The translations under genes were made by a program, and so were the position numbers. Positions 52,919 to 61,802 of a DNA stretch of 64,000 nt are shown piece by piece. The notes beneath the pieces are model-generated. The model made no database searches and was not told where the DNA came from. It saw only the letters and a list, made by a program, of their open reading frames with translations. Within the stretch, counting starts at the first letter, position 1. Each line of letters starts with the position of its first letter. Source of the stretch: Arthrobacter sp. S39 (lineage in GTDB: Bacteria; Actinomycetota; Actinomycetes; Actinomycetales; Micrococcaceae); NCBI RefSeq assembly GCF_004320525.1, contig NZ_SIHX01000012.1:1-64000 (forward strand), in the 5' to 3' direction.

Positions 52919-54042
52919 TGCCCTTCGCCATCAACGAAACCATGGGCCAGTACAGCGAGCTGTTTATGCTGCTCGCGGCTGGCACGTACACCGTGGCCTT
53001 CATCGCCTTCGCCTGGGACCTGGCGAAGAGCAGCAAGGCGCTGCGCGCCGTTGACCTCAAAGCGGCCCAGACGGAGCAAGCCGCAGCGAAGGTCCCCGTC
53101 GGTGCAGGCGTGGGTACTGCCGGTGCCGGCGCGGCCTCCTCTGCCGGCACGGACAGGACCGAGTCGCACCTTGCCGGGCCTGCGGGCCGGGCTGAACGGC
53201 CGACGTCGTCCGCCGCCAAGCAGGCCGGCGACGCCTCAGGTGCGGGACAGACCGCCGATGCCGACATGCGCTACGCCGCGGAACGCCGAGCCCCGGCGCG
53301 CGTCGCCGTCGCGCTCACAGTCCTTGGTGTGCTGATCCACGCAGCCGGTGTCATCACCCGGGCCCTGGGCGCGGGCCGCGTGCCCTGGGGCAACATGTAT
53401 GAGTTCCTCACCACCGGCGCCTTCGTGGCCGTTGCCGTGTTCCTGCTGGTCCTGATCCGCCGTGACCTGCGCTTCCTGGGTACGTTCGTCGTGGGCCTGG
53501 CGATCATCATGCTGGTGGCCGCCTCCGTTGCCTACTGGACTCCGGTGGGCCACCTGGTGCCGGCGCTGCAGAGCTACTGGCTGATCATCCACGTTTCCAT
53601 CGCCGTGCTGTCCTCGGCCCTCTTCACCCTCACGTTCGCCATGTCCGCCCTGCAGCTGGTCCAGGCGCACCGGCAGAAGACCGTTGCCGCCGGCGGCGCT
53701 GACAAGCTCGGCTTCATGCGGCTGGTGCCGTCGGCGCTCAGCCTGGAAAACCTGTCCTACCGGATCAACGCCATCGCCTTCATCGGCTGGACGTTCACGC
53801 TGATGTTCGGCGCCATCTGGGCGGAGAAGGCCTGGGGCCGGTTCTGGGGCTGGGACACCAAGGAAGTGTGGACGTTTGTCATCTGGGTGGTCTACGCCGG
53901 CTACCTGCACGCCCGCGCCACCCGCGGTTGGACGGGCACCCGCGCGGCCTGGCTCTCGATCGTTGGCTACCTCTGCGTGATCTTTAACTTCACCATTGTC
54001 AACCAGTTTTTCAACGGCCTGCACTCCTACTCGGGCCTCTGA
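52918..54042 (+). CDS. ccsB: CcsB/CcsA heme exporter-ligase of System II
   Basis: 374 residues; ATG overlaps the ResB stop. After an Ala/Gly-rich cytoplasmic linker (residues about 40-120) come several membrane segments and the WWD domain (WGRFWGWDTKEVWTFVIWVV). His residues for heme are in WLIIHVSIAV and YAGYLHARATRGW. It closes the tlpA-ccdA-resB-ccsB cassette. Confidence 0.95.
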   Translation: MPFAINETMGQYSELFMLLAAGTYTVAFIAFAWDLAKSSKALRAVDLKAAQTEQAAAKVPVGAGVGTAGAGAASSAGTDRTESHLAGPAGRAERPTSSAAKQAGDASGAGQTADADMRYAAERRAPARVAVALTVLGVLIHAAGVITRALGAGRVPWGNMYEFLTTGAFVAVAVFLLVLIRRDLRFLGTFVVGLAIIMLVAASVAYWTPVGHLVPALQSYWLIIHVSIAVLSSALFTLTFAMSALQLVQAHRQKTVAAGGADKLGFMRLVPSALSLENLSYRINAIAFIGWTFTLMFGAIWAEKAWGRFWGWDTKEVWTFVIWVVYAGYLHARATRGWTGTRAAWLSIVGYLCVIFNFTIVNQFFNGLHSYSGL

Positions 54043-54197
54043 ACAGGGGTTTCTTTGCTGGACGCCATTCCGGCGCAGGGGAAAGTAAAATCGGTGTAGC
54101 AATAAGGGTGTCGCCGGCGAATCGGTAATGCTACCTTGGTGGAAGCTCGTCTGTGATGAAGCTCGCGGACGGCATGCTGCGTTTTTCCGAGGTGCCC

Positions 54198-56309
54198 ATG
54201 AGCTACGTTCTCGCCATAGATGTCGGGACCAGTTTTACCGCCGCCGCTATTGCACGTACTGACCGGATTGCCCCGCCTGTTCCGGAGAGCCTCCCGCTGG
54301 GGCTCCGCGGAACGTCGGTGCCCTCCGTGATCTATTACCCGGAAGAAGGCCCCATCCTGGTGGGGGAGTCCGCGGAACGCCGCGGCCTCGATTCCCCGGA
54401 CCGGGTGGTCCGGGAATTCAAACGCCGGATCGGCGACAACGTCCCGATCGCCCTGGGCACCCTCTCCCTGCCGGCGGAAGAAGTCTTCGCCACCATGGCC
54501 GGCTGGGTGGTTGACCGGGCCGCGGAACGCGAAGGCGAACCGCCGTCGCAGATTATCCTGTCGCACCCGGCCGCCTGGGGCGGCCACCGGATCGCCGTCA
54601 TCCAGGAAGCCCTCACCGCCCGGGGCCTGAACGACGTCATGCTGGTCAGTGAACCGGAGGCGGCAGCGCTGCATTACGCCTCGCAGGTGAGGGTGGAGGA
54701 CGGCAGCACCATCGCCGTCTACGACCTTGGCGGCGGCACCTTTGACACGGCCATCCTGAAGAAGGCCGACGCCGGCCGCTTTGAGTTCCTCGGCCGGCCC
54801 GAGGGGATCGAAGGCCTGGGCGGCGCCGACTTCGACGCGGCGGTCCTCCGCCACGTTGCGGCCCACACCGGGGAAGCGATCACCGCCCTCGACCCCGCCG
54901 ACCCGGCGGCCATGGCGGCCCTGGCCCGGCTTAGGCGTGAATGCGTGGAAGCAAAGGAAGCGCTCTCGGCCGACAGCGAGGCCAGCATTTCCGTGTTCCT
55001 GCCCGCCGTCCACCAGCAGGTGCGGCTGGTCCGCTCCGAACTTGAGGCCATGATCGAGGAACCCATCCGTGAGACGGTGGACGCCCTGGAACGTTCCCTC
55101 GACGAGCTCGGCCTGGCGGCGGATGACCTCACTGCGGTGCTCCTGATCGGCGGTTCCTCGCGGATTCCGCTCGTGGCACAGCTCATTTCGGAACAGCTGG
55201 ACCGGCCCATCGCTGTGGACGCTGACCCCAAGTCCTCCATCTGCCTGGGTGCAGTGGTGGCAGCGCTTCGTGCCCGGCAGGTTGCAGTTGTTTCAGCGGT
55301 TACGGAGTCCTCCGTAACCGCCATCGCCTTGACAACCATTGCCCTGACAAACGTTGAGCCGCACGGGGACAACCGCCGTGCCAGCTGGTCCCGGAAGCCC
55401 GGGGCAGCTTTTGGCTCCTTGGCTGGCACCGGCGACTTGACCGTCGGTGCCAGGGGGCATTCGGGTGCCCACGCCGGGGCCCACGCGCCTGGCGCGAAGG
55501 CCGGACAGCATAGCCCGCGGCCGACAGTGCGGCTTACGGCAGTGGCTGCCGCGGCGGCCATGCTTACCGTCCTCACTGCAACGACTGCACAAAGTCCCGT
55601 GGGACTGGGCAGCCTCAGCGCCATGTTCTCGCCGCCGGGAGAGAGCTCAGCGAACGGGTCAGTGGCGGCCGCCGCGGATCCGGGTGGCCCGGCTCCGGCG
55701 GGCGTTGGTGCAGCAGGAGCTGCGGGCGGCGCCGCGGGCGGTGCACAGGCTCCGCTGAGGGGCCTTGAAGCCAGCGCCAGGAAGTCTACGGACCAGCTCT
55801 CCACCACGGCCGGGTTCGAGGTAGCGGCGTCGCCCACCAGCAGGCCGTCCGACAGCACGCCCGCAGCGGGGTCCGCGGGCAGCGAAGGTGCCGTCGCGGC
55901 AGGAACCACACCAGGCGGAACAGAGGGTGCACCGTCCGATCCGGCGCAGGGCACCGGCGGATCCGGTATTTCCCCGGAAACGACCACAACGGATCCTGAC
56001 CCCACGACTGACCCGGTGCCGGACCCGACGACGGATCCTGTGCCGGACCCGACGACGGATCCGCCTGCGCCGGACCCCACCACTGACCCGGTGCCGGACC
56101 CGGATCCAACGACGCCTGCGCCGGACCCGGATCCAACGACGCCTGCGCCGGACCCGGATCCAACGACGCCTGCGCCGGACCCGACGACGCCTGCGCCGGA
56201 TCCTGATCCAACGACGCCTGCGCCGGACCCGACAACGCCCGCGCCCGACCCGACCACCGAGCCTCCGGCGCCCACTGCTGACCCGGTCCCGTTCGAGCCG
56301 GTGATCTGA
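54198..56309 (+). CDS. Hsp70-like ATPase with membrane segment and DPTT-rich outer tail
   Basis: 703 residues from the ATG at 54198, directly before the phosphate-1 motif (LAIDVGTSFTAAAIA); an ATG at 54153 adds an unconserved tail. The actin/Hsp70 ATPase domain includes YDLGGGTFDTAIL (residues 175-187) and LIGGSSRIPLV. The peptide-binding domain of true Hsp70 is missing. Instead, after a Gly/Ala/His linker, one membrane segment (about 444-464) leads to an Ala/Gly/Pro tail ending in about ten DPTTPAPDPDP-type units, likely outside. It precedes the LuxR gene by 3 bp and starts the ini-like locus. Confidence 0.85.
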   Translation: MSYVLAIDVGTSFTAAAIARTDRIAPPVPESLPLGLRGTSVPSVIYYPEEGPILVGESAERRGLDSPDRVVREFKRRIGDNVPIALGTLSLPAEEVFATMAGWVVDRAAEREGEPPSQIILSHPAAWGGHRIAVIQEALTARGLNDVMLVSEPEAAALHYASQVRVEDGSTIAVYDLGGGTFDTAILKKADAGRFEFLGRPEGIEGLGGADFDAAVLRHVAAHTGEAITALDPADPAAMAALARLRRECVEAKEALSADSEASISVFLPAVHQQVRLVRSELEAMIEEPIRETVDALERSLDELGLAADDLTAVLLIGGSSRIPLVAQLISEQLDRPIAVDADPKSSICLGAVVAALRARQVAVVSAVTESSVTAIALTTIALTNVEPHGDNRRASWSRKPGAAFGSLAGTGDLTVGARGHSGAHAGAHAPGAKAGQHSPRPTVRLTAVAAAAAMLTVLTATTAQSPVGLGSLSAMFSPPGESSANGSVAAAADPGGPAPAGVGAAGAAGGAAGGAQAPLRGLEASARKSTDQLSTTAGFEVAASPTSRPSDSTPAAGSAGSEGAVAAGTTPGGTEGAPSDPAQGTGGSGISPETTTTDPDPTTDPVPDPTTDPVPDPTTDPPAPDPTTDPVPDPDPTTPAPDPDPTTPAPDPDPTTPAPDPTTPAPDPDPTTPAPDPTTPAPDPTTEPPAPTADPVPFEPVI

Positions 56310-56312
56310 CGC

Positions 56313-58448
56313 ATGGCAGGCGATGATCAGCCCTCAGCCCGGGAACTCTTCAACGGCCACCGGCGGGGGACGCACCTCCCGCCGTCGTACGTTTACGGCC
56401 CGGACCCGGCCGAGCCGTCAGCCCGGCCGGAAACGGACCTGCTGTCGCCGGGCAGCCCGCAGTACATGGCGCAGCAGCTCCGCGGCGAGAACGCAGCCGT
56501 CCGGGAACTCCTGCTGGCATTGTCGGTGGGCTTCAGCCTTCCCGGCCCGCTGCCCGCGGAACTCGAACAGAAAGTGGCGGGCGGGGACGTCGAGAGCATC
56601 GATTCGCTCGTGGCAAGCGCCGAAGCCTCCGGGCTCCTCCTGCCTGACGGCACCGTCATTGGGACTGCGCAGCACGCACTCCTGACCCTGACGCCCACAG
56701 CCAGGATCCATGCGCTGCAGCGCGAACTCGTGGGATGCTTCGCCGCGGAGGGCCGCCCGCTCGGCGACTTCGCCCGTGAACTGGCACGCAGCGGCCTCGC
56801 TGACCCCCGCGTAGCGGCGGAGCTGGAAGGGGCCGGAAATAAGGCACTCGAGCGCGATCCTGGCCTGGCCGCCCAGCTCTTTGACGAAGCGCTCCTGGCG
56901 GGTGCCGACGAGTGGGCCACTGCGGCCCGCCGCGCGCACGCAGCTTCGGCCACCGGAGACCTGGATACCGCCGACCGCATCATCGAGGGCCTGTTCGTGC
57001 GCCCCGAACCGCCCGACCTCCGGCTCGCTGTGGACGTCGCTGCCGCCGTGTGGGCGCAGCGGGGGATGCTGGGCCGCAGTGCGGACGTCTACAGCTGGCT
57101 GGGTGCGGGAAAGATGGGACCGTCCGCGCCGGCTGCTGCCGTGGCCATGATCGGCTGCGGCAACCGCGCCGGAGCCGAGTCCATGTTCCCCAGCGGCTCG
57201 TCTCCGGCGTCTCCCACGCTCCTGGCCGTGGCGCAGGCCCAGACGGCCAGGGGTGTCATGGAATCACTGGCCGGGGACCCGCACCAGGGGCTTCCCCTCC
57301 TGATCCACGCGTCCGACATGATGAATGCGTCAGGCGCCTCGGTCCCCTTCCCTGATACACCCGGCACCCTCGCCGCGCTGGTGGCCCTGCACAGCGGTGA
57401 ACCGCACCTGGCGGAGACCATCGTGCGGGCAGCCATCGCCGCCGGCCAAGGCGGCGACGCAGCCAAACCGAGGCACTTTTTGCTCCAGGCCTGGTCAGCC
57501 ATGCAGCAGGACAACCCCGAGGACGCCCGGCTGGCCATCAACGAAGCCTCAAAAGCCAACCACTGGCCACTGGTCCCACGCGATGAGTTTCTGTGCTCAG
57601 CCCTGGAAGTGGGCCTCGCACGCAGAAGCGGCGAAGTCCACGGCCTGGTCCTGGCGTGGGAACGCGCCCGGGAAGCCATGCTGCACACGTCCGTAGACCT
57701 GTACAGCCTGCTGCCGTGGGGCGAGCTGATGATTACAGCCGCACGGCTCCGGGAGACCAGGCGAGTGTCGCATTACCTGGATGACGGGTGGAAGCTGTTG
57801 CACCGTCTGGGCGACCCCCCGCTGTGGGCGGTGCCGCTGCACTGGGCAGGCGTCCAGGCGGCGTTGCTGAACGAGAGCCCGGCAGACCTGGCACCGCATG
57901 CCACTGCATTGGCCCGGGCGTCAGACCACAGCCATCTCGCGTGGGTGCTCGCTGCCGCGGGCAAGGCATGGGTTTCGGTCCTCGCAGCAAATTTCCTGGC
58001 CTCCGATGTGGAAGCTGCCGCGCGGGGCCTGAACGCCGTCGGAATGCCGTGGGAGGGTGCGCGCCTCGCCGGGCACGCCGCGGCCCGCGCGGACGAGCGC
58101 AAGGACATGGTGCGCCTGTTGTCCTGCGCCAGGGACCTGCACCCGCAGGGAAGCTCGGCCGGCACGGGCGCGTCCGGACCGTCGGAGGCGCGCAGCGTTC
58201 CCACTGCGGACAGCAACGGCAGCCAGCCGCCGGACGGCGGCGGATTGAGTGAGCGCGAAAAGGAAGTGGCAAGACTGGTGCTGGAGGGCAAGACCTATCG
58301 CGAGATCGGGGAGGCCATCTACATCTCCCCGCGGACCGCTGAACACCACATTGCCCGAATGCGCCGCCGCCTCGGCGCCGAAAACCGCTCCGACCTGCTG
58401 GTCCGGCTGCGGCTTGCCCTGGGGGCCGAAAACCCCCAACGGGAGTAA
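56313..58448 (+). CDS. LuxR-family regulator, IniR-like
   Basis: 711 residues. C-terminal NarL/LuxR helix-turn-helix (LSEREKEVARLVLEGKTYRE then IGEAIYISPRTAEHHIARM). The remaining 640 residues are helical repeats rich in Ala/Leu, with no Walker A site, so it is not an ATP-dependent MalT type. IniR, which controls the mycobacterial iniBAC operon, is also a large LuxR-type protein near iniB. The gene here directly precedes the IniB-like gene, so it is probably its regulator. CCCCTA boxes at its 3' end and beyond may be its targets. Confidence 0.8.
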   Translation: MAGDDQPSARELFNGHRRGTHLPPSYVYGPDPAEPSARPETDLLSPGSPQYMAQQLRGENAAVRELLLALSVGFSLPGPLPAELEQKVAGGDVESIDSLVASAEASGLLLPDGTVIGTAQHALLTLTPTARIHALQRELVGCFAAEGRPLGDFARELARSGLADPRVAAELEGAGNKALERDPGLAAQLFDEALLAGADEWATAARRAHAASATGDLDTADRIIEGLFVRPEPPDLRLAVDVAAAVWAQRGMLGRSADVYSWLGAGKMGPSAPAAAVAMIGCGNRAGAESMFPSGSSPASPTLLAVAQAQTARGVMESLAGDPHQGLPLLIHASDMMNASGASVPFPDTPGTLAALVALHSGEPHLAETIVRAAIAAGQGGDAAKPRHFLLQAWSAMQQDNPEDARLAINEASKANHWPLVPRDEFLCSALEVGLARRSGEVHGLVLAWERAREAMLHTSVDLYSLLPWGELMITAARLRETRRVSHYLDDGWKLLHRLGDPPLWAVPLHWAGVQAALLNESPADLAPHATALARASDHSHLAWVLAAAGKAWVSVLAANFLASDVEAAARGLNAVGMPWEGARLAGHAAARADERKDMVRLLSCARDLHPQGSSAGTGASGPSEARSVPTADSNGSQPPDGGGLSEREKEVARLVLEGKTYREIGEAIYISPRTAEHHIARMRRRLGAENRSDLLVRLRLALGAENPQRE

Positions 58449-58449
58449 G

Positions 58450-58509
58450 CCCCTAGTACCCCTAACGGGACTGCCCGCGATCCCCTAGCAGGGGACGGGA
58501 CGGTAGGGG
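58450..58509. promoter_or_regulatory. Cluster of CCCCTA boxes upstream of the IniB-like gene
   Basis: CCCCTA occurs at 58450, 58459 and 58482, and as TAGGGG at 58504-58509. The third is part of a CCCCT-AGC-AGGGG palindrome (58482-58494). The rest of the gap to 58613 should hold the promoter and the ribosome binding site (AGAGAAGATTTGAGGA). Likely sites for the LuxR-type regulator encoded next door. Confidence 0.4.
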
Positions 58510-58613
58510 GAAGTGACCCGATGCACGGTCTTTGGGTGGGACCGTACGTTTGATTCAAGCCCGGTATCGAACGCCAGGCCATCCACAACTCAGAGAAGAT
58601 TTGAGGACACCCA

Positions 58614-59720
58614 ATGCCTACACTCGCCAACGAGCTCGTCCAGTTCCTGATGAGCCTTTTTGGAAACCAGCAAGCAGCAGAGGAGTTCCTGGACGACCCG
58701 GAGCAGGCTCTGAGTAAAGCCGGCCTCGGCGACGTCTGCTCTGCAGATGTTGATGCGGCCATGCCGGTTGTTTTGGACTACGCACCCATTACCCTCAACC
58801 ACTCGTCCTTCGACCGGGAGTACAACACCGGCGGCAACGGCGCAGCAACGGGCGGTGGCGGCCACACTCCTCCGCCGGCTCCCCACGGCGGCGGCGGTGG
58901 CGGTGGACACCATGAGGACCACGCACACGCTGTCCAGCAGCTGCACCACGTAGTGAACAACTATTCGTACACGTCAACATCAACGGTTGATGACCGCGAC
59001 ACCATCACCGACCAGTCCGTCAACCAGAACATCTGGGCCGACGGAGACGTCAAGCAGTGGTTCGACAACGACTCCGTGGTTGCTTCCGGCGACCGAGCAA
59101 TTGCTGCCGGCGACGACGCGTACGTTGAGGATTCCAACAACATCGAGGATTCCTACAACACGGACAACTCGACGGACAACTCCGAGGACCACTCCATCTA
59201 CGCCGGCGGGGACGTCAACATCGGCAACGAGAAGACGGACATCGACGACTCCTTCAACACCGATGTGGACGTCGACGTGGACGATTCGTTCAACACGGAC
59301 AACTCGGACAACTCGGACAACTCCGACAACTCGGACAACTCCATCAACGATTCGTACAACGACAACTCGGACAACTCGGACAATTCCGACAACTCGACTG
59401 AGACCGATGTTGACGTCGACGTTGAGGACTCCTTCAACGACAACTCGGACAACTCGACCACGACGGACAATTCCGACAACTCCATCGAAATCGAGGACAC
59501 GTTCACTGACAACTCCGACAACTCCACCAACACGGAGGTGGAGATCGAGGATTCCTTCCAGGACAACTCGACTGAGGTGGCTGTCGCCGACTCATTCAAT
59601 GATGAGAGCACCGAGGTGGAGATCGAGGACTCCTTCCAGGACAACTCGACCAACACCGATTTGGATGTCGACGTCGATGTCGATGATTCGCTCGTTGCTG
59701 GTGATGACGTAACTCTGTAG
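58614..59720 (+). CDS. IniB-like protein with long SDN/DNS repeats
   Basis: 368 residues. The first 50 (TLANELVQFLMSLFGNQQAA then EEFLDDPEQALSKAGLGDV) match the IniB N-terminal domain pattern. A Gly/His hinge (GGGGGGGHHEDH) follows, then 250 residues nearly free of basic residues, made of DNSDNS, DVDVD and EIEDSF units; the isoelectric point must be very low. No signal peptide or membrane segment is visible. In mycobacteria IniB is Gly/Ala-rich instead, so only the N-domain is shared. It may form an elongated cation-binding or assembling structure that works with the dynamins downstream. Confidence 0.85.
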   Translation: MPTLANELVQFLMSLFGNQQAAEEFLDDPEQALSKAGLGDVCSADVDAAMPVVLDYAPITLNHSSFDREYNTGGNGAATGGGGHTPPPAPHGGGGGGGHHEDHAHAVQQLHHVVNNYSYTSTSTVDDRDTITDQSVNQNIWADGDVKQWFDNDSVVASGDRAIAAGDDAYVEDSNNIEDSYNTDNSTDNSEDHSIYAGGDVNIGNEKTDIDDSFNTDVDVDVDDSFNTDNSDNSDNSDNSDNSINDSYNDNSDNSDNSDNSTETDVDVDVEDSFNDNSDNSTTTDNSDNSIEIEDTFTDNSDNSTNTEVEIEDSFQDNSTEVAVADSFNDESTEVEIEDSFQDNSTNTDLDVDVDVDDSLVAGDDVTL

Positions 59721-59743
59721 CGGCCAGTCCCGGGGGTACCGGG

Positions 59744-59781
59744 AGTGCCCGGCAGGTGGCCCAGTACACCTGCCGGGCACT
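59744..59781 (+). terminator. 15-bp perfect hairpin between the IniB-like and IniA-like genes
   Basis: AGTGCCCGGCAGGTG (59744-59758) pairs exactly with 59767-59781 around an 8-nt loop. No U run follows. It probably reduces read-through or stabilises the upstream mRNA, giving more IniB-like protein than dynamin. Confidence 0.75.
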
Positions 59782-59831
59782 TCACACGGGAACCATCGTC
59801 CATTTTCGAGACTTGAAGCAAAGGACTGGCT

Positions 59832-61802
59832 GTGGCTGAAACACCAATCCCCGGGGGCCTGGCAAAGACGCCAGACCCGGCAGGACCGGCAAGGCCCTCG
59901 ACGCCCCCCACGGCGGCACAACTGGCAACGCTTGTGGAACAGGGCATCGAACTGGTCAGCGCCGGAGACCGTGCCGACCTGCGCAAGCGCCTGGACCAGA
60001 CGCTGCGCAGGCTCCGGGATCCAAGCATCCGCGTCATAGTGGTGGGTGAATTCAAGCAAGGCAAAAGCAAGCTCATTAACGCTCTGGTCAACGCCCCGGT
60101 GTGCCCTGTCGACGACGACATTGCCACATCGGTGCCAACGCTGGTCCGGCACGGTGATCCGGCGTCGGCATCCGTCCTCCTGCCGCGGGCTGACGCCGAA
60201 CCCGGCGACGAGGCGGCCCTCGAACGCCAGCCGGTCAACATCTCCGAACTTGCCACCTACGTTTCCGAACGCGGAAACCCCGGCAACGCCAGGAAACTCG
60301 TGGCCGCCGAAGTCTTCCTGCCACGCAAGGTGCTGGCAGGCGGCCTGACCGTCGTTGACTCGCCGGGAGTTGGAGGCCTGGGGTCCAGCCACACCCTGAC
60401 CACCCTTACGGCGTTGCCCACGGCAGATGCCATGCTGCTCGTTTCGGATGCTTCCCAGGAATACACCGAACCGGAGATCAGGTTCCTGAAGCAGGCCATG
60501 CGGATCACTCCGAGCGTGGTGGGTGTGCTGTCGAAGACCGACCTCTACCCGGAATGGCGCAGGGTTGCCGACCTGGACCGGGGCCACCTCTCCCTGGTAT
60601 CGCCCGACATCCCGCTTTTCCCGGTTTCCTCGGATCTCCGCCTGGAAGCCGCCCGGCTGCAGGACGGCGAACTCAACACGGAGTCCGGCTTCCCGGGCCT
60701 GATCGGCCACCTCCGGAACGAAATCGTGGGGAAAGCCGAACGGATCCAACGCCGCTCGGTGAGCCAGGACCTCCTCTCCGTCACTGACAACCTCCGCCTG
60801 TCCCTTCAGTCGGAGCTGGCGGCACTGGAGGACCCGGAAGGAACACCCGCGATGATCGCCGGGCTGGAAGCTGCCAAACTTGAGGCCGACGACCTCCGCA
60901 AGCGATCAGCGCGCTGGCAGATCACCCTGAATGACGGCATCGGTGACCTGATTGCCGACATGGAATACGACCTCCGGGATCGACTGCGGCGGATCCAGCG
61001 CGAGGCCGAGACCGCCATTGACCTGGGCGACCCGGGTCCCACCTGGCCACAGTTCTCGAAATGGCTGGAGGAATGCGCCGCAGCCGCCATTTCGGACACG
61101 TTCGTCTGGACCAGCGAACGGTCCCAATGGCTGGCAGCACAGGTGGCTGAGCACTTTTCCGAGGAGGAAGTGGCTCTCCCTGTGCTGCGCGTATCGGACA
61201 CCGGGGACGCTTTGGATCCCGTGGACGACATGCCCCGGCTGGACGACGGGAAGATCCATCCAATGCAGAAGGTCCTGATCGGTATGCGCGGGTCCTATGG
61301 CGGTGTACTGATGTTTGGCCTTCTCACCGGGGTTTTCGGGATGGCCCTGATCAATCCGCTGTCTGTCGGCGCTGGACTGCTGCTGGGCCGCAAGGCGTAC
61401 CGGGAAGACAAGGAAGCCAGGCTCAAGCGCCGGCAGGCCGAAGCCAAGGCACTGGTCCGCCGCCAGCTGGACGACGTGGTGTTCCAGGTGGGAAAGCAGC
61501 TCAAGGACCGGCTCCGGCTGGTTCAACGCTCCGCCCGCGACCACTTCACCGAAATCGCTGAAGAGCATCACCGTTCGCTTTCCGACTCTGTGGCCGCCGC
61601 GCAGAAGGCGGCCACAACGTACAAGCTGGAAAAGGAGATGCGGATCCGGGACATCAAGGCTGAGCTCAAGCGTGTGGATGCCCTGCACCGCATAGCAGAG
61701 TCGGTGGCGGCCGAGCCGGCAGTGGCCAAAACGGCGACGGCCAAAGCAACAGCGAAGCCAGCGGGCAGCCAGGCCGCCCCTGCAGTGGTGGCGGCCGGAT
61801 GA
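59832..61802 (+). CDS. IniA-like dynamin-family GTPase
   Basis: 656 residues from a GTG (M. tuberculosis IniA has 640). G1 GEFKQGKS at 72-79, G3 DSPG at 176-179, G4 SKTD at 234-237. A long helical region follows, with a hydrophobic hairpin (GVLMFGLLTGVFGMALINPL) as membrane-insertion paddle, then coiled-coil helices and a low-complexity Ala/Lys tail. Bacterial dynamins remodel membranes; mycobacterial IniA does so in response to cell-wall drugs. It overlaps the next gene by 4 bp. Confidence 0.88.
   Translation: MAETPIPGGLAKTPDPAGPARPSTPPTAAQLATLVEQGIELVSAGDRADLRKRLDQTLRRLRDPSIRVIVVGEFKQGKSKLINALVNAPVCPVDDDIATSVPTLVRHGDPASASVLLPRADAEPGDEAALERQPVNISELATYVSERGNPGNARKLVAAEVFLPRKVLAGGLTVVDSPGVGGLGSSHTLTTLTALPTADAMLLVSDASQEYTEPEIRFLKQAMRITPSVVGVLSKTDLYPEWRRVADLDRGHLSLVSPDIPLFPVSSDLRLEAARLQDGELNTESGFPGLIGHLRNEIVGKAERIQRRSVSQDLLSVTDNLRLSLQSELAALEDPEGTPAMIAGLEAAKLEADDLRKRSARWQITLNDGIGDLIADMEYDLRDRLRRIQREAETAIDLGDPGPTWPQFSKWLEECAAAAISDTFVWTSERSQWLAAQVAEHFSEEEVALPVLRVSDTGDALDPVDDMPRLDDGKIHPMQKVLIGMRGSYGGVLMFGLLTGVFGMALINPLSVGAGLLLGRKAYREDKEARLKRRQAEAKALVRRQLDDVVFQVGKQLKDRLRLVQRSARDHFTEIAEEHHRSLSDSVAAAQKAATTYKLEKEMRIRDIKAELKRVDALHRIAESVAAEPAVAKTATAKATAKPAGSQAAPAVVAAG

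Noticed and set aside
59290..59400. CRISPR or intergenic minisatellite from short direct repeats
   Set aside because: The repeats are 9 bp, contiguous and in frame, and encode the SDN units of the IniB-like protein.
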